From Belliella calami (lineage in GTDB: Bacteria; Bacteroidota; Bacteroidia; Cytophagales; Cyclobacteriaceae), in NCBI RefSeq assembly GCF_022549695.1, contig NZ_JAKZGS010000005.1, positions 62,001 through 126,000 on the forward strand: 64,000 bases of DNA, given 5' to 3'. How positions within the stretch are numbered: position 1 is the stretch's first letter; the number at the start of each line of letters is the position of its first letter. This document shows, in pieces, positions 41,859 to 51,726 of the stretch. Both the position numbers and the translations under genes were made by a program. A model generated the notes under the pieces. The model was not told where the DNA came from, ran no database searches, and worked only from the letters and a program-made list of their open reading frames with translations.

Positions 41859-44816
41859 ATGGCCATTCTAATAGATTATATCTGGCAAAGCACCTTCTGC
41901 CTTTTCTTCTTCTTTGGAGTATATTGGGTATTTCTTAGAAATGAAAAAGTATTTGTTTTTACAAGGGTTTATTTATTAATCACCCCCATTTTGGGACTGC
42001 TGTTTCCCTTAGTAAAAATACCAGTTAGCTTTTACAAGCCAGATATATCGTTAGAACAATCACAACTATTTCGGGCACTTTCCATTGAGCAAGTGCCCGA
42101 AGATGTTGCTGGTTTCTATGGATTGCCAGAGGTGACGGTACAGAGCACCAAGCTACCAATGCTATTAGAGTTAAAAGACTATTTTATTATTTTTTATCTT
42201 CTGATTTTTGCTTTATTGGCAGTGAAAGTTTTTTGGCAGTTTATCCAATTACGACTCTTAAAAGAAAAAGGCTGGTATCAGACTGTTTTCAAACTGAAAG
42301 AAAAGTATTTTCTGATTCCAACATTTGGTCTTGCCCCTATTTTCTCTTACTTCAACGAATTGTATTGGGATGAAACACAAGACTTGAGCAATGAAGAAAA
42401 AGATCAGATAATCAAGCATGAAATAGAACACATCCGACAAGGTCACTCTTGGGACATTCTATATTACCAAATTATGAGTGTGGTATTTTGGTTCAATCCG
42501 GCAATGCATTTGATGCGCTCTGCACTTGTTGATGTACACGAATACCTAGCTGATGAAAATGTTTTAAAACAAACAGCAAACAAAGAAAACTATCCGAAAT
42601 TAATCGTGAAAATCGCATTTAAGGGAATGGATCTTCCTATTGGTAACTATTTTATTAGATCAACAACCCTTAAAAGAATTTTAATGATGAAAAATTCAAA
42701 AAAACCTAACAGGTTTAAAATGATTATGATACTTCCATTGACTTTGATGTTATTGGCATTGGTATCCATGAAAACAAAAGTAGGACTGAACGACCTCTTG
42801 AGTTCAAGTACACAAAAGATTGAATTTATTAAAGATCAATTGACTGCCTCTCAAGATTCACTTGAAGTAGCTATCAAAGTCAAGAAAATAAAAAACCCAA
42901 ATCATTACGAACTTATTGGGCCTTTGGAAGGTGAAAAGCTTACAGCGCAGCTAGGTGAATTGATGTATGAATTTTCCGAAATATCCTCTGACGACGAGTA
43001 TGTGAAGGTAAGAAGTCTTATCAATAGCCTGAAGAGCAATTCGAGAATTGTGAAAAACTACGGTCCTGTAAAAACTTATGGTCAGGTTTCTGTAAAGCCT
43101 ACTCCAAAAGAAGGAGAAGAAGTTTGGGAGAAAAATTTGGCAAAATCCATAGCCGAGTTTATTCCCGAAAAAGAAATGGAACTTGGTTTGATTTCAAGAA
43201 TTGAAATAGAGTACGTTATCACCAAGGATGGGTCAATCAAAGATCCTATTATCAAACAAAGTTTTGGTGGAGGTGTAGATAAAAAAGTTTTAGATATGCT
43301 CACCAATTCAGATTTGCCAAAATGGACACCTGGAGAGCTTAATGGTGAAAAAGTGGAGGTAGTGCATAGCACCAGTCTCAATATTTCACTACCTTCCAAA
43401 ATCAGCCAAAATAAAGACGACCTTAATTTTTTCCCACAAACAATAGATATTCCAATTTATAAATCCAAGAACACTGTCATCAACGATGATACTGTTTTTG
43501 ACGTAGTAGAGACGGCACCAAATCCTCAAGGAGGAATGGAAGGTTGGAATGAATACTTGAAATCGAATCTAAGGTATCCAGAAGTAGCCAAAGCCAATGG
43601 AGAGGAAGGAACAGTTTATGTAGTTTTCGAGGTAAATAAAGATGGGTCTATAAGCGAAGTTGATATTTTAAGAGGAGTAAGTCCTGCAATCGATGCAGAG
43701 GCAATCAGAGTAGTCAAAGCATCACCAGCATGGGAGCCTGGCAAACAAAGAGGTAAAGAAGTCAATGTAAGGATGAGACTTCCTATTCGATTTAATAATG
43801 ATAGTAAAAATGCTACAGCCTCTTCAAAAGATCAAGTTGGTGAAGTAGTTGTTTTTAAAGATGGTGCATATGATAAAGTAGACACTCCTCCTTCACCACA
43901 AGGCAAAATGGAAGGTTGGAAAAAGTATTTAACAGAAAACTTAAATTACCCAAATTCCGCTAAAGAGCAAGGTGTAGAAGGTACTGTTTATTTAGTTTTT
44001 GTAGTAGGAAAAGATGGCTCAATTGGAGAAGTAGATGTCTTGAGAGGAATTGGTGCTGGATGTGATGAAGAAGCAATGAGAATTGTTAAAAATTCACCAA
44101 AGTGGACTCCGGGAATGCACGATGGAAATCCAGTTAATGTAAGGATGAGACTTCCTATTCGCTTTAACCTTGGTAAATCTTCGGCAGCTTCAGAAGAGGT
44201 CTCTCCTACTAAAGCTTTTAACACACATCTCACCAAAAACATTAAATTCCCATTAGAAGCAAGAAAAAATGAGAATACAGGAACTGTGCTTGTTCAACTA
44301 GAATTAGACTCCAAAGGCAAAATTTCAAATACAGAGATAATACAAGGAGTAAGTAAAGAAATAGACGAAGAGGTCAATAGAGTTGTAAACACCTCTGCTC
44401 CATCTTGGAATGTCCCTTTGAATGGCAATAGTTTCAAGACAATCCTACCTATAACATTTAGACTAGGTGATGTAAACAGTGAATCTAGATCAAGAGAAGG
44501 AATGAAAAATGAAATTGTCGTAGTAGGCTATGGTAGCAGTACTTCTCTCCAATCCAAAAAAGTAATTAATGATTTTGAAAACAACCAAGTGAACTCTACT
44601 ATTTTTGGAAAATTTGACTCATCTTCAAAAAGTAAGACTTTTGATCCTATTTATGTTTTGGATGGTAAAATAAGAGATCGCGATTCCATGAATAAAATAG
44701 AACCAACCAATATCAAAAACTTGAATATAGTAAGAAATCCAAGTATAGATGAATTGGGTAAATTTGGTGAAGAATCAAAAAAAGGCATTATTTATGTAGA
44801 GACTAAAAATAAATAA
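41859..44816 (+). CDS. BlaR1-type M56 peptidase with four TonB_C-like repeats and a receptor plug-like C-terminus
   Basis: A 985-residue membrane protein, the signal partner of the BlaI repressor gene. N-terminal membrane segments (about 10-30, 35-55, 105-130) surround the M56 metallopeptidase, with H187-EIE-H191 and the downstream ADENVL segment; a further membrane segment lies at about 286-305. The exported part has a first TonB_C-like module (about 425-515), two near-identical copies starting at about 557 and 681 (GWNEYLKSNLRYPEVAKANG and GWKKYLTENLNYPNSAKEQG), a fourth at about 785-870, and a tail (EIVVVGYGSS, FDPIYVLDGKI, KGIIYVETKN) that looks like a TonB-receptor plug motif. The exported modules may sense outer-membrane or TonB status. 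Confidence 0.92.
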   Translation: MAILIDYIWQSTFCLFFFFGVYWVFLRNEKVFVFTRVYLLITPILGLLFPLVKIPVSFYKPDISLEQSQLFRALSIEQVPEDVAGFYGLPEVTVQSTKLPMLLELKDYFIIFYLLIFALLAVKVFWQFIQLRLLKEKGWYQTVFKLKEKYFLIPTFGLAPIFSYFNELYWDETQDLSNEEKDQIIKHEIEHIRQGHSWDILYYQIMSVVFWFNPAMHLMRSALVDVHEYLADENVLKQTANKENYPKLIVKIAFKGMDLPIGNYFIRSTTLKRILMMKNSKKPNRFKMIMILPLTLMLLALVSMKTKVGLNDLLSSSTQKIEFIKDQLTASQDSLEVAIKVKKIKNPNHYELIGPLEGEKLTAQLGELMYEFSEISSDDEYVKVRSLINSLKSNSRIVKNYGPVKTYGQVSVKPTPKEGEEVWEKNLAKSIAEFIPEKEMELGLISRIEIEYVITKDGSIKDPIIKQSFGGGVDKKVLDMLTNSDLPKWTPGELNGEKVEVVHSTSLNISLPSKISQNKDDLNFFPQTIDIPIYKSKNTVINDDTVFDVVETAPNPQGGMEGWNEYLKSNLRYPEVAKANGEEGTVYVVFEVNKDGSISEVDILRGVSPAIDAEAIRVVKASPAWEPGKQRGKEVNVRMRLPIRFNNDSKNATASSKDQVGEVVVFKDGAYDKVDTPPSPQGKMEGWKKYLTENLNYPNSAKEQGVEGTVYLVFVVGKDGSIGEVDVLRGIGAGCDEEAMRIVKNSPKWTPGMHDGNPVNVRMRLPIRFNLGKSSAASEEVSPTKAFNTHLTKNIKFPLEARKNENTGTVLVQLELDSKGKISNTEIIQGVSKEIDEEVNRVVNTSAPSWNVPLNGNSFKTILPITFRLGDVNSESRSREGMKNEIVVVGYGSSTSLQSKKVINDFENNQVNSTIFGKFDSSSKSKTFDPIYVLDGKIRDRDSMNKIEPTNIKNLNIVRNPSIDELGKFGEESKKGIIYVETKNK

Positions 44817-44842
44817 CTTAAACACGCTTAGTATCTAAAAGT

Positions 44843-44874
44843 AAAAGTCCTCACTTATTGTGAGGACTTTTTTT
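44843..44874 (+). terminator. Terminator of the BlaI-M56 operon
   Basis: aaaagtcctcac / gtgaggactttttt stem with a 5-nt loop, about 25 bp after the stop codon. Confidence 0.92.
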
Positions 44875-45034
44875 ATGTTTATCCGATTCCATACCAGTAA
44901 CCAAACAAAGTGGTGAGTTTTAAAGCAATTGGTCCACTAATAACCCTTGTCCGGTGAGGCGTAAATAACAATTATCAGAATGATCATTTCCGGAAAATTA
45001 TGCGTACCGATATCATAGCTGATAATTATAATTT

Positions 45035-46102
45035 TTATTTCAAGCTCAATCTACCTTGTGATGCACCATAGAGATTGGCCATTCTGTAAAGTATTCTTGC
45101 TCCTACATTTCCATCCCATTCATCTCCTTCTGGACCTGGTGCTACTTCCACTAAGTCAAAACCAATAATTTTCTTACCAGATTTAACTAACTCCTTCATT
45201 AAATACATCACTTGCTCAAGTTCAAAACCTCCAGCTACAGGTGTGCCAGTATGCGGACAAAGTTTCGGATCTAGCCCATCAATATCTATGGTTATATAGA
45301 CTTCTTCAGGTAATTGATCTACGATTTCATCACTTATGATTTTCCATGCTTTGCCTTCATAAGATTCCTTTTTGAGTACTTTGTCATAGAAAGTCGTAAT
45401 TCTATTGTTTTCCTTAGCCATGATATACTCTGCTTCGCAATAGTCTCTGATTCCTACTTGCACCAACTTGCTTATTTGAGGCAGTTTCAAAGCATTATAA
45501 GCTATAGAAGCATGAGAATACTCAAAGTTTTCGTAAGCTACTCTTAGGTCAGCATGTGCATCAATCTGTAGAATCCCGAAGTTATCATGATCATTCGCTA
45601 TCGCTTTGATTAGGCCAAGCGGTGTACTATGGTCTCCACCCAACAAGGCAACCATTTTTCCAAGTGCTCTGTATTTCTTTGCCTGTTCATGTACCCAATC
45701 ATTCATTTCTGCACAAGCCTTATTGATCAAATCAGGGACTGCTGCAAACCGCTCTAGATCCTCTTCTGGTGATCCTCTTTCCAACCAATCTATATAATTT
45801 TTAGCCAAGATTCTGTAGTTGGAACTTGTATTTACCATATCTTGCGGAATTGGAAGCATGTAAATACCCATTTTCCATGCATCCTTAATATCATCTTCAA
45901 AAAGATCAACTTGAAGTGAAGCATTCAGGACTGCTTCTGGTCCATCTGCTGTTCCAGAGGAATAAGAAACTGTTACTTCCCAAGGAACTGGGATTATGAT
46001 CATTTCAGCTGTATTTTCATCAAAAGGAAGCCCAAAAAGAGAATTGTGCGTACTAACTCCATTTGGATCAAAATTATCAATGATCTGATGTTTAATAGAC
46101 AT
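45035..46102 (-). CDS. Agmatinase/arginase family ureohydrolase
   Basis: A 355-residue ureohydrolase with a binuclear Mn site. GGDHSTPLGLI, QIDAHADLRVAYE and TIDIDGLDPKLCPHTGTPVAGG contain the His/Asp ligands; FDLVEVAPGPEGDEWDGNVG follows. Members in Bacteroidota function as agmatinase (putrescine and urea from agmatine) or as arginase-like enzymes. I prefer the ATG at 46102 because a 9-residue Lys-rich extension upstream (from 46129) is not typical. An agmatinase role would fit with the DHS-like gene at 36 kb in polyamine metabolism; the assignment is tentative. Confidence 0.85.
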   Translation of the reverse strand: MSIKHQIIDNFDPNGVSTHNSLFGLPFDENTAEMIIIPVPWEVTVSYSSGTADGPEAVLNASLQVDLFEDDIKDAWKMGIYMLPIPQDMVNTSSNYRILAKNYIDWLERGSPEEDLERFAAVPDLINKACAEMNDWVHEQAKKYRALGKMVALLGGDHSTPLGLIKAIANDHDNFGILQIDAHADLRVAYENFEYSHASIAYNALKLPQISKLVQVGIRDYCEAEYIMAKENNRITTFYDKVLKKESYEGKAWKIISDEIVDQLPEEVYITIDIDGLDPKLCPHTGTPVAGGFELEQVMYLMKELVKSGKKIIGFDLVEVAPGPEGDEWDGNVGARILYRMANLYGASQGRLSLK

Positions 46103-46129
46103 ATTTTTTAGTTTAAGTTTAATATACAA

Positions 46130-46592
46130 ATATAACTTTTATGATTTCACGAATACATGTATCAATTCGGAATATTAAATTGCAAAGTAAAGAAAGCTGA
46201 AAAATGATAGGAAAATTAATGATCCTTTATTTAATGAGTGTCGGTAAGCCTTTCATTATCAAAATAAAATATTATGATTATAAGTTTCTTTGCCAGTAGC
46301 TTTAATTCCATGGTCGATTGCTTGCTTATGTTCAATATCTAAGAGCATCTAATATCAATTAATATCGGATCTATGCTAAATCATGCTTGTCTTTAGTTAG
46401 TAGCAAAGTTCCGTATATCCATATAAAATATTGGCATCTGTAGGGTTAAAAGAGAAGTAAAAAGACACTTTAAATATTGAGGATACTAGTCAACAACGTG
46501 TGCTCAGTAGTAAAGACAACAGGTCACAATTATGTGATTCTACATTGTCAACAGAAATTCAATAGAATGGATAAAGAATATAGCTGATTTGT
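46130..46592. other. Intergenic region with dispersed repeat
   Basis: 462 bp without a credible gene. It contains a repeat (46285-46430) that is partly matched, in inverted orientation, by 49640-49810, and a segment gaggatactagtcaacaacg (46483-46502) that resembles 29.46 kb. The promoter of the agmatinase-like gene must lie close to 46130. Confidence 0.45.
46285..46430 (+). repeat. Dispersed intergenic repeat, copy 1
   Basis: Shares ctttgccagtag, tcaatatct, atctaatatcaattaat and cggatcta, in the same order, with the reverse complement of about 49640-49810. The two copies bracket sixA and topA. Confidence 0.5.
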
Positions 46593-47075
46593 TTATTGCA
46601 TCACTTCCCTAACGATCCCTGTACCAATTCCCAAATGGCTCCATTTTTCGATTGCGAGTTCAATTATGACTAGCATACCAGGTTGCATATTCAAATAGCC
46701 CTGATCCGCGATTGTCGATACCAGAGCACTGACACCAGGATTGTGTCCAACGATCATCAAGTTATTTATATCATCGTTGACTCCAGAAATCACTTCAAAG
46801 AGAATAGAAGATTCAGCTTCATAAATTTCATCAGAAAATTGAATGATGGAATCAGGCAAATCCGAGGCAATAATTTCAGCAGTTTGTGTTGTCCTCAAAG
46901 AAGAGCTTGACACAATTTTATCTAATTTGACTCCTGTTTTTTCAAAAAGCTCTTTGATGCGAGATAATTGATTCAACCCATTTTGATTTAATTCTCTTTG
47001 GAAATCTGTTCTATTCCCAAAACTAAAATCGGCCTCTCCGTGCCTTAAGACAACTAATATTTTACTTTTTTGCAT
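46593..47075 (-). CDS. SixA-type histidine phosphatase
   Basis: A 160-residue phosphohistidine phosphatase of the histidine phosphatase (phosphoglycerate mutase-like) superfamily. LVVLRHGEADFSFGN has the RHG motif, IVSSSSLRTTQTAEIIASDL the second basic residue, and NLMIVGHNPGVSALV the C-terminal His. It probably dephosphorylates a phosphohistidine protein in the cytoplasm. Divergent from topA. Confidence 0.9.
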   Translation of the reverse strand: MQKSKILVVLRHGEADFSFGNRTDFQRELNQNGLNQLSRIKELFEKTGVKLDKIVSSSSLRTTQTAEIIASDLPDSIIQFSDEIYEAESSILFEVISGVNDDINNLMIVGHNPGVSALVSTIADQGYLNMQPGMLVIIELAIEKWSHLGIGTGIVREVMQ

Positions 47076-47230
47076 AAATTAATTACTTTTCCAGCTACCG
47101 AAATACTTGAAATAATCATGCCAATTCTAATATAGTATCTTTCATAATTTGGAATAGAATGTAATCGCATCTATTTTTAGGATTTAAATGGATCTTTTGT
47201 AAAGACTCTATTCATAAATATATAGAAAAT

Positions 47231-49549
47231 ATGTCAAAAAATTTAGTGATAGTAGAGTCACCTGCCAAAGCAAAGACGATAGAAGGATACTTGGGAAAAG
47301 ATTTTAAGGTGGCTTCTAGTTATGGTCATGTACGGGATTTGCCAAAAGGTGACAAAGCAATAGACATTCAAAATAAATTCAAACCAACTTACGAAGTCAC
47401 TGCCGATAAAAAGGAAGTGATCAAACAATTGAAAAAGCTTGTGAAGGAATCAGAAATGATTTACCTGGCGAGTGATGATGACCGCGAAGGAGAAGCCATT
47501 AGCTGGCACTTAAAAGAAGTCCTCAAATTGAAGGATGACAACAGCAAGCGAATTGTATTTAGAGAAATCACCAAAAATGCGATTACAAAAGCTATAGAAA
47601 ATCCACGAACCATCGATTATGACTTGGTCAATGCACAGCAAGCCAGGAGAATTTTGGACAGATTGGTTGGTTTTGAATTATCGCCAATACTTTGGAAGAA
47701 AATCAAAGCAGGTCTCTCTGCCGGTAGAGTACAATCTGTAGCTGTTAGGCTGATTGTAGAAAGAGAAAGAGAAGTTGAGAAATTCAACACCAAGTCTTCC
47801 TTCAAAATCACTGCGCTTTTTGATGTAGAAGGAAAAACGCTATCTGCCGAACTTCCCAAGAAATTCGATACCCAAGAGGAAGCTGAGGAGTTTCTAAAGA
47901 AATGTATTGGTGCTGACTTTAGCATCAAGAGTTTGGAGAAAAAGCCAGGTAAAAAGACCCCTGCAGCACCATTTACTACTTCTACCCTACAGCAAGAAGC
48001 TAGTAGAAAATTGAGTTTCTCTGTAGCACAAACAATGTCTGTAGCACAGAAGCTCTATGAAGCTGGAAAGATTACTTATATGAGGACTGATAGCACCAAC
48101 CTTTCGGATGATGCCATGACAGCCGCTAAAAATGAAATCACTTCGGCATATGGTTCAGAATTCCATAAATCCAGAAAATACACCACAAAATCTGAAGGTG
48201 CACAAGAAGCTCACGAAGCTATAAGACCGACTGATTTCTCTAAGCATGATACTTCCGGGGATCGAAACGAACAGCGTCTATATGAATTGATATGGAAAAG
48301 AGCCATTGCTTCCCAAATGGCCGATGCAATCCTAGAAAAAACAAATGTAAGTATTGCTATTTCTACAATGCCGCAGACACTTTCTGCAAGTGGTGAGGTG
48401 ATCAAGTTTGAAGGTTTTTTGAAAGTGTACCTTGAAAGTACGGACGAAGAGCCGGATGATGAGGAAAGTACAGAAAAAGGACTATTGCCTCCTTTGACAG
48501 TTGGGCAAAATTTGGGATTGATAGAAATGAAAGGCAGGGAAACATTTACAAGACCTGCGCCAAGATATACAGAAGCATCTCTTGTGAAGAAATTGGAAGA
48601 AATGGGTATCGGTAGACCATCTACTTATGCTCCTACCATTTCTACTATCCAAAAGAGAAATTATGTGATCAAAGAATCACGTGATGGGAATGAGCGGAAG
48701 TATGTAGAAATGAAAATTGCAAAGGGCGAATTTAAGAAAGAAAACAAAACTGAAATTGCCGGTGCTGACAAGAATAAATTATTCCCGACCAATATCGCAA
48801 TGGTCGTGAATGACTTCTTGGTAGAACATTTTCCAAATGTGATAGATTTTACATTTACCGCAAGAGTAGAAAAAGAATTTGATGAAATCGCCCATGGAAA
48901 TCAGAATTGGGAAGATATGATTCAAAACTTCTATGGGGCATTTCATACCAGGGTCGAGGAAACAGCAAATGTGGCGAGAGCTGATGTAAATAGCTCTAGG
49001 GAGATTGGGATCGATCCAAAAACTGGAAAAATGATCATTGCAAGGCTCGGGAAATTTGGGCCATTGGTACAGATCGGTGATCAGGAAGACGAGGAGAAAC
49101 AGTTTGCCAGTCTCAAAAAAGGACAATTCATCGAAAACATTACCTTGGAAGATGCTTTGGAATTGTTCAAATTACCAAGAGATGTAGGACAATTTGAGGA
49201 CAAAAAAATTGTAGCAGCAATTGGAAGATTTGGTCCATACCTTAGACATGACAGTAAATTCGTCTCTTTGGGAAAAGAATATGATCCATTGAGCATCACA
49301 GAAGAAGAAGCTATCCAACTTATCAAAGATAAACGCAAAGCAGATGCTGAGAAACATATAAAGACCTTTGAGGAAAACGAGGAAATTCAAATTCTCAATG
49401 GTAGATGGGGTCCTTACATCAAATTTGGTAAAAACAATTTCAAAATCCCTAAAGACAAAGAAGCTGCTGAATTGAGCTATGCCGAAACTATTGAAATTAT
49501 AGAAAATCAACCTGAAAAGAAAAAAGGTAGGTTTACCAAGAAAAAGTAA
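47231..49549 (+). CDS. topA: DNA topoisomerase I
   Basis: A 772-residue type IA topoisomerase relaxing negative supercoils. N-terminal Toprim domain with LVIVESPAKAKTIEGYLG and YLASDDDREGEAISWHLK; active-site Tyr in ITYMRTDSTNLSDDAM; ARRILDRLVGFELSPILWKK and GIGRPSTYAPTISTIQKRNY are family-typical. The C-terminus has zinc-free repeats (IGRFGPYLRHD and LNGRWGPYIKFGKN) as in other Bacteroidota. Full length, with its own terminator. Confidence 0.98.
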   Translation: MSKNLVIVESPAKAKTIEGYLGKDFKVASSYGHVRDLPKGDKAIDIQNKFKPTYEVTADKKEVIKQLKKLVKESEMIYLASDDDREGEAISWHLKEVLKLKDDNSKRIVFREITKNAITKAIENPRTIDYDLVNAQQARRILDRLVGFELSPILWKKIKAGLSAGRVQSVAVRLIVEREREVEKFNTKSSFKITALFDVEGKTLSAELPKKFDTQEEAEEFLKKCIGADFSIKSLEKKPGKKTPAAPFTTSTLQQEASRKLSFSVAQTMSVAQKLYEAGKITYMRTDSTNLSDDAMTAAKNEITSAYGSEFHKSRKYTTKSEGAQEAHEAIRPTDFSKHDTSGDRNEQRLYELIWKRAIASQMADAILEKTNVSIAISTMPQTLSASGEVIKFEGFLKVYLESTDEEPDDEESTEKGLLPPLTVGQNLGLIEMKGRETFTRPAPRYTEASLVKKLEEMGIGRPSTYAPTISTIQKRNYVIKESRDGNERKYVEMKIAKGEFKKENKTEIAGADKNKLFPTNIAMVVNDFLVEHFPNVIDFTFTARVEKEFDEIAHGNQNWEDMIQNFYGAFHTRVEETANVARADVNSSREIGIDPKTGKMIIARLGKFGPLVQIGDQEDEEKQFASLKKGQFIENITLEDALELFKLPRDVGQFEDKKIVAAIGRFGPYLRHDSKFVSLGKEYDPLSITEEEAIQLIKDKRKADAEKHIKTFEENEEIQILNGRWGPYIKFGKNNFKIPKDKEAAELSYAETIEIIENQPEKKKGRFTKKK

Positions 49550-49552
49550 TTT

Positions 49553-49580
49553 AAAGCAGGATTTATTTCCTGCTTTTTTT
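49553..49580 (+). terminator. Terminator of topA
   Basis: aaagcagga / tcctgctttttttt stem with a 6-nt loop, 4 bp after the stop. Confidence 0.92.
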
Positions 49581-49639
49581 TGTCTAATTTGAAACTAAAA
49601 GATAAAATTTAGGATCTTTGGGGATTATGGAATATAAAT

Positions 49640-49810
49640 ATCCGCAATGATACCAATAATTTAAGTCGAGAGTTCTCTTTGATTCATTTAGATCCGCCTA
49701 AAGCGCACAAATTATTAATTGATATTAGATATTTATAGATATTGACCTAAAACAAACATTAATACGAGAATCATAGTCTACTGGCAAAGTAGTGTATATT
49801 CATATAGGAA
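49640..49810 (-). repeat. Dispersed intergenic repeat, copy 2
   Basis: Reverse complement matches the copy near 46285-46430 in scattered blocks (tttgccagtag, tcaatatct, atctaatatcaattaat, cggatcta). Divergent, so old; no ORF inside. Confidence 0.5.
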
Positions 49811-49846
49811 TCATTCAAAAAAAATAAAGCCAAGGTTTCCCAACTT

Positions 49847-51034
49847 ATGAAAGTTACAAAAGCAATACTAAGTGCTATTTTTTTCTTTTGCATTTCTATC
49901 TCCAACAGTCAAACCAAATTGGAGGGAATTATAGAAAATGTGGAAAATCAAACACCAATTCCTTACGCAATGGTTTTCTTGACCAATACAAGCAATGGAA
50001 CATTAAGTGATTCACTAGGTAGATTTTCTTTAGAAATCCCCAACGGAAAACATGAGTTGATTATCAAAACTCTAGGTTTTACGACATTGAGCTTTGAGTT
50101 TGATCACAATGCTCTCCAAAACAAACTGTATCGGTTTCGATTGGCAGCAGATGATATGGAACTTTCCGAATTAGAAGTAAATTCAATCAGAGACAAAGCA
50201 TGGTACAGTAATCTAGAAATCTTCAAAAGGTATTTTATTGGCACAAGTTCTAATTCAGAAAAAACAATGCTTGAAAACCCGACCAAGCTTGTATTGGATG
50301 ACCAATCAATTCCGAGAACGCTATTAGCAAAAGCCAATGAAGCGATAGTGATTGAAAATGTCAACTTGGGTTATAAGATTAAATACATTTTGCAGAGTTT
50401 TGAATATTCAAAATCAAATTTTCGGGTTTTTTATGGAGGTTATGCCCTTTTCACATCTGACTCTACACTTTCCAGGAGGAAAAATAAACAAGTAGAAAAA
50501 AATAGAGAGATCGCTTACTTTGGAAGCTCGATGCATTTTCTAAGAGCTGTTTATCAAAATAAGGTTGAAGAAGAAGGCTTTTTGGTAAGAAGGCTAAGGA
50601 AGATACCAAATATTAACAGACCTGATGACGAGGAGTTGAATGCTGTGGCAGAGAACTTCAGGCTAGGTCGTCCAACACCATATACTTTTGAGGAATTTGC
50701 AAGACTAAGGAAACTGCCAAAAACGATTGATGTTTTGGAGAAAGACCCAATCGATTTAAGCCAAATTATAGAAGAAGGCGAAGAAGGACAAATGATTTTG
50801 AAATTTGATGATTATCTTCAAGTGATATATCAAAAAGCTAAACCAAACCAAAACTATCCCGACGCACACAAATTACCCAACCAAGAAAGTTTAATCCATT
50901 TTATAAACGGGAAGATTGAAATTTACGAAAATGGGAGTTTTTCCCCTCCTTATGATCTTTTGTTTGAAGGGTACATGGGTTGGATGAAAATTGGAGATAT
51001 GCTTCCCTTAGATTACTATCCAAATCCAAAATGA
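49847..51034 (+). CDS. Exported CarboxypepD_reg-like domain protein
   Basis: A 395-residue exported protein with a signal peptide (about 1-22) and an N-terminal CarboxypepD_reg-like beta-sandwich (about 24-110: KLEGIIENVENQTPIPYAMV, TLSDSLGRFSLEIPNGKHEL). The following 280 residues are typical of the DUF5686-like/uncharacterised Bacteroidota group (GTSSNSEKTMLENPTKLVLD, SSMHFLRAVYQNKVEEEGFL) and are without catalytic motifs I recognise. The stop overlaps the start of the sirtuin gene by ATGA, so the two are translationally coupled. Confidence 0.85.
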   Translation: MKVTKAILSAIFFFCISISNSQTKLEGIIENVENQTPIPYAMVFLTNTSNGTLSDSLGRFSLEIPNGKHELIIKTLGFTTLSFEFDHNALQNKLYRFRLAADDMELSELEVNSIRDKAWYSNLEIFKRYFIGTSSNSEKTMLENPTKLVLDDQSIPRTLLAKANEAIVIENVNLGYKIKYILQSFEYSKSNFRVFYGGYALFTSDSTLSRRKNKQVEKNREIAYFGSSMHFLRAVYQNKVEEEGFLVRRLRKIPNINRPDDEELNAVAENFRLGRPTPYTFEEFARLRKLPKTIDVLEKDPIDLSQIIEEGEEGQMILKFDDYLQVIYQKAKPNQNYPDAHKLPNQESLIHFINGKIEIYENGSFSPPYDLLFEGYMGWMKIGDMLPLDYYPNPK

Positions 51035-51726
51035 AAAAGAAATTAGTAGTGCTTACAGGTGCAGGTATATCTGCTGAAAGTGGTATAGCCACTTTTCGAG
51101 ACAGTAATGGACTATGGGAAGGTCACAATGTCATGGATGTAGCTTCCCCAGAAGGCTGGAGGAAAGATCGGGCATTGGTCTTAGATTTTTATAACCAAAG
51201 AAGAAAGCAGGCGCTAGGTGTGAAACCGAATGAAGCCCATTTGGAATTGGCCAGGTTAGAAAAATACTTTGATGTCACGATCATCACTCAGAACGTAGAC
51301 AACTTACATGAAAAAGCTGGTTCAAACAATGTGATCCACCTCCACGGAGAGTTGTTCAAATCGCAAAGTACTATGGATCCTTCATTGGTATATAAAATGG
51401 ATGGTTGGGAATTAAATATTGGAGACAAATGTGAGAGAGGAAGCCAATTGAGACCTTTTATAGTTTGGTTTGGGGAGATGGTACCAATGATAGAACCAGC
51501 CATCGACATCGTAAGCAAAGCGGATATTTTTGCAGTGATAGGCACTTCACTTCTTGTGTATCCAGCTGCTGGCTTGATTCAATATGCTCCAAAATCATGT
51601 ATAAAATTTATCATTGATGTAAAAACCCCGGATTTAGGCAATATCCATAAGCTTTATCCGATTGAAGGACTTGCTTCTGTTGGAACTAAAAAAATGTCAC
51701 AAGAGATTATCGAAAAATTCATTTGA
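51031..51726 (+). CDS. cobB: NAD-dependent protein deacylase, sirtuin family
   Basis: A 231-residue sirtuin removing acyl groups from lysine with NAD. LVVLTGAGISAESGIATFRD and NGLWEGHNV bind NAD; ITQNVDNLHEKAG and VIHLHGELFKSQ carry the Gln-Asn and the catalytic His; LRPFIVWFGEMVPM is the typical flexible segment. The zinc-binding Cys pairs appear to be lost (CERGSQLRP has one Cys), as in some CobB2-type enzymes without zinc. The start at 51031 (ATGA overlap) gives the standard KKKLVVLTGAG beginning. Confidence 0.93.
   Translation: MKKKLVVLTGAGISAESGIATFRDSNGLWEGHNVMDVASPEGWRKDRALVLDFYNQRRKQALGVKPNEAHLELARLEKYFDVTIITQNVDNLHEKAGSNNVIHLHGELFKSQSTMDPSLVYKMDGWELNIGDKCERGSQLRPFIVWFGEMVPMIEPAIDIVSKADIFAVIGTSLLVYPAAGLIQYAPKSCIKFIIDVKTPDLGNIHKLYPIEGLASVGTKKMSQEIIEKFI

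Noticed and set aside
50980..51030. Upstream start of the sirtuin gene
   Set aside because: The extra 17 residues overlap the preceding gene and lack similarity to sirtuin N-termini; the ATGA overlap at 51031 is the natural start.
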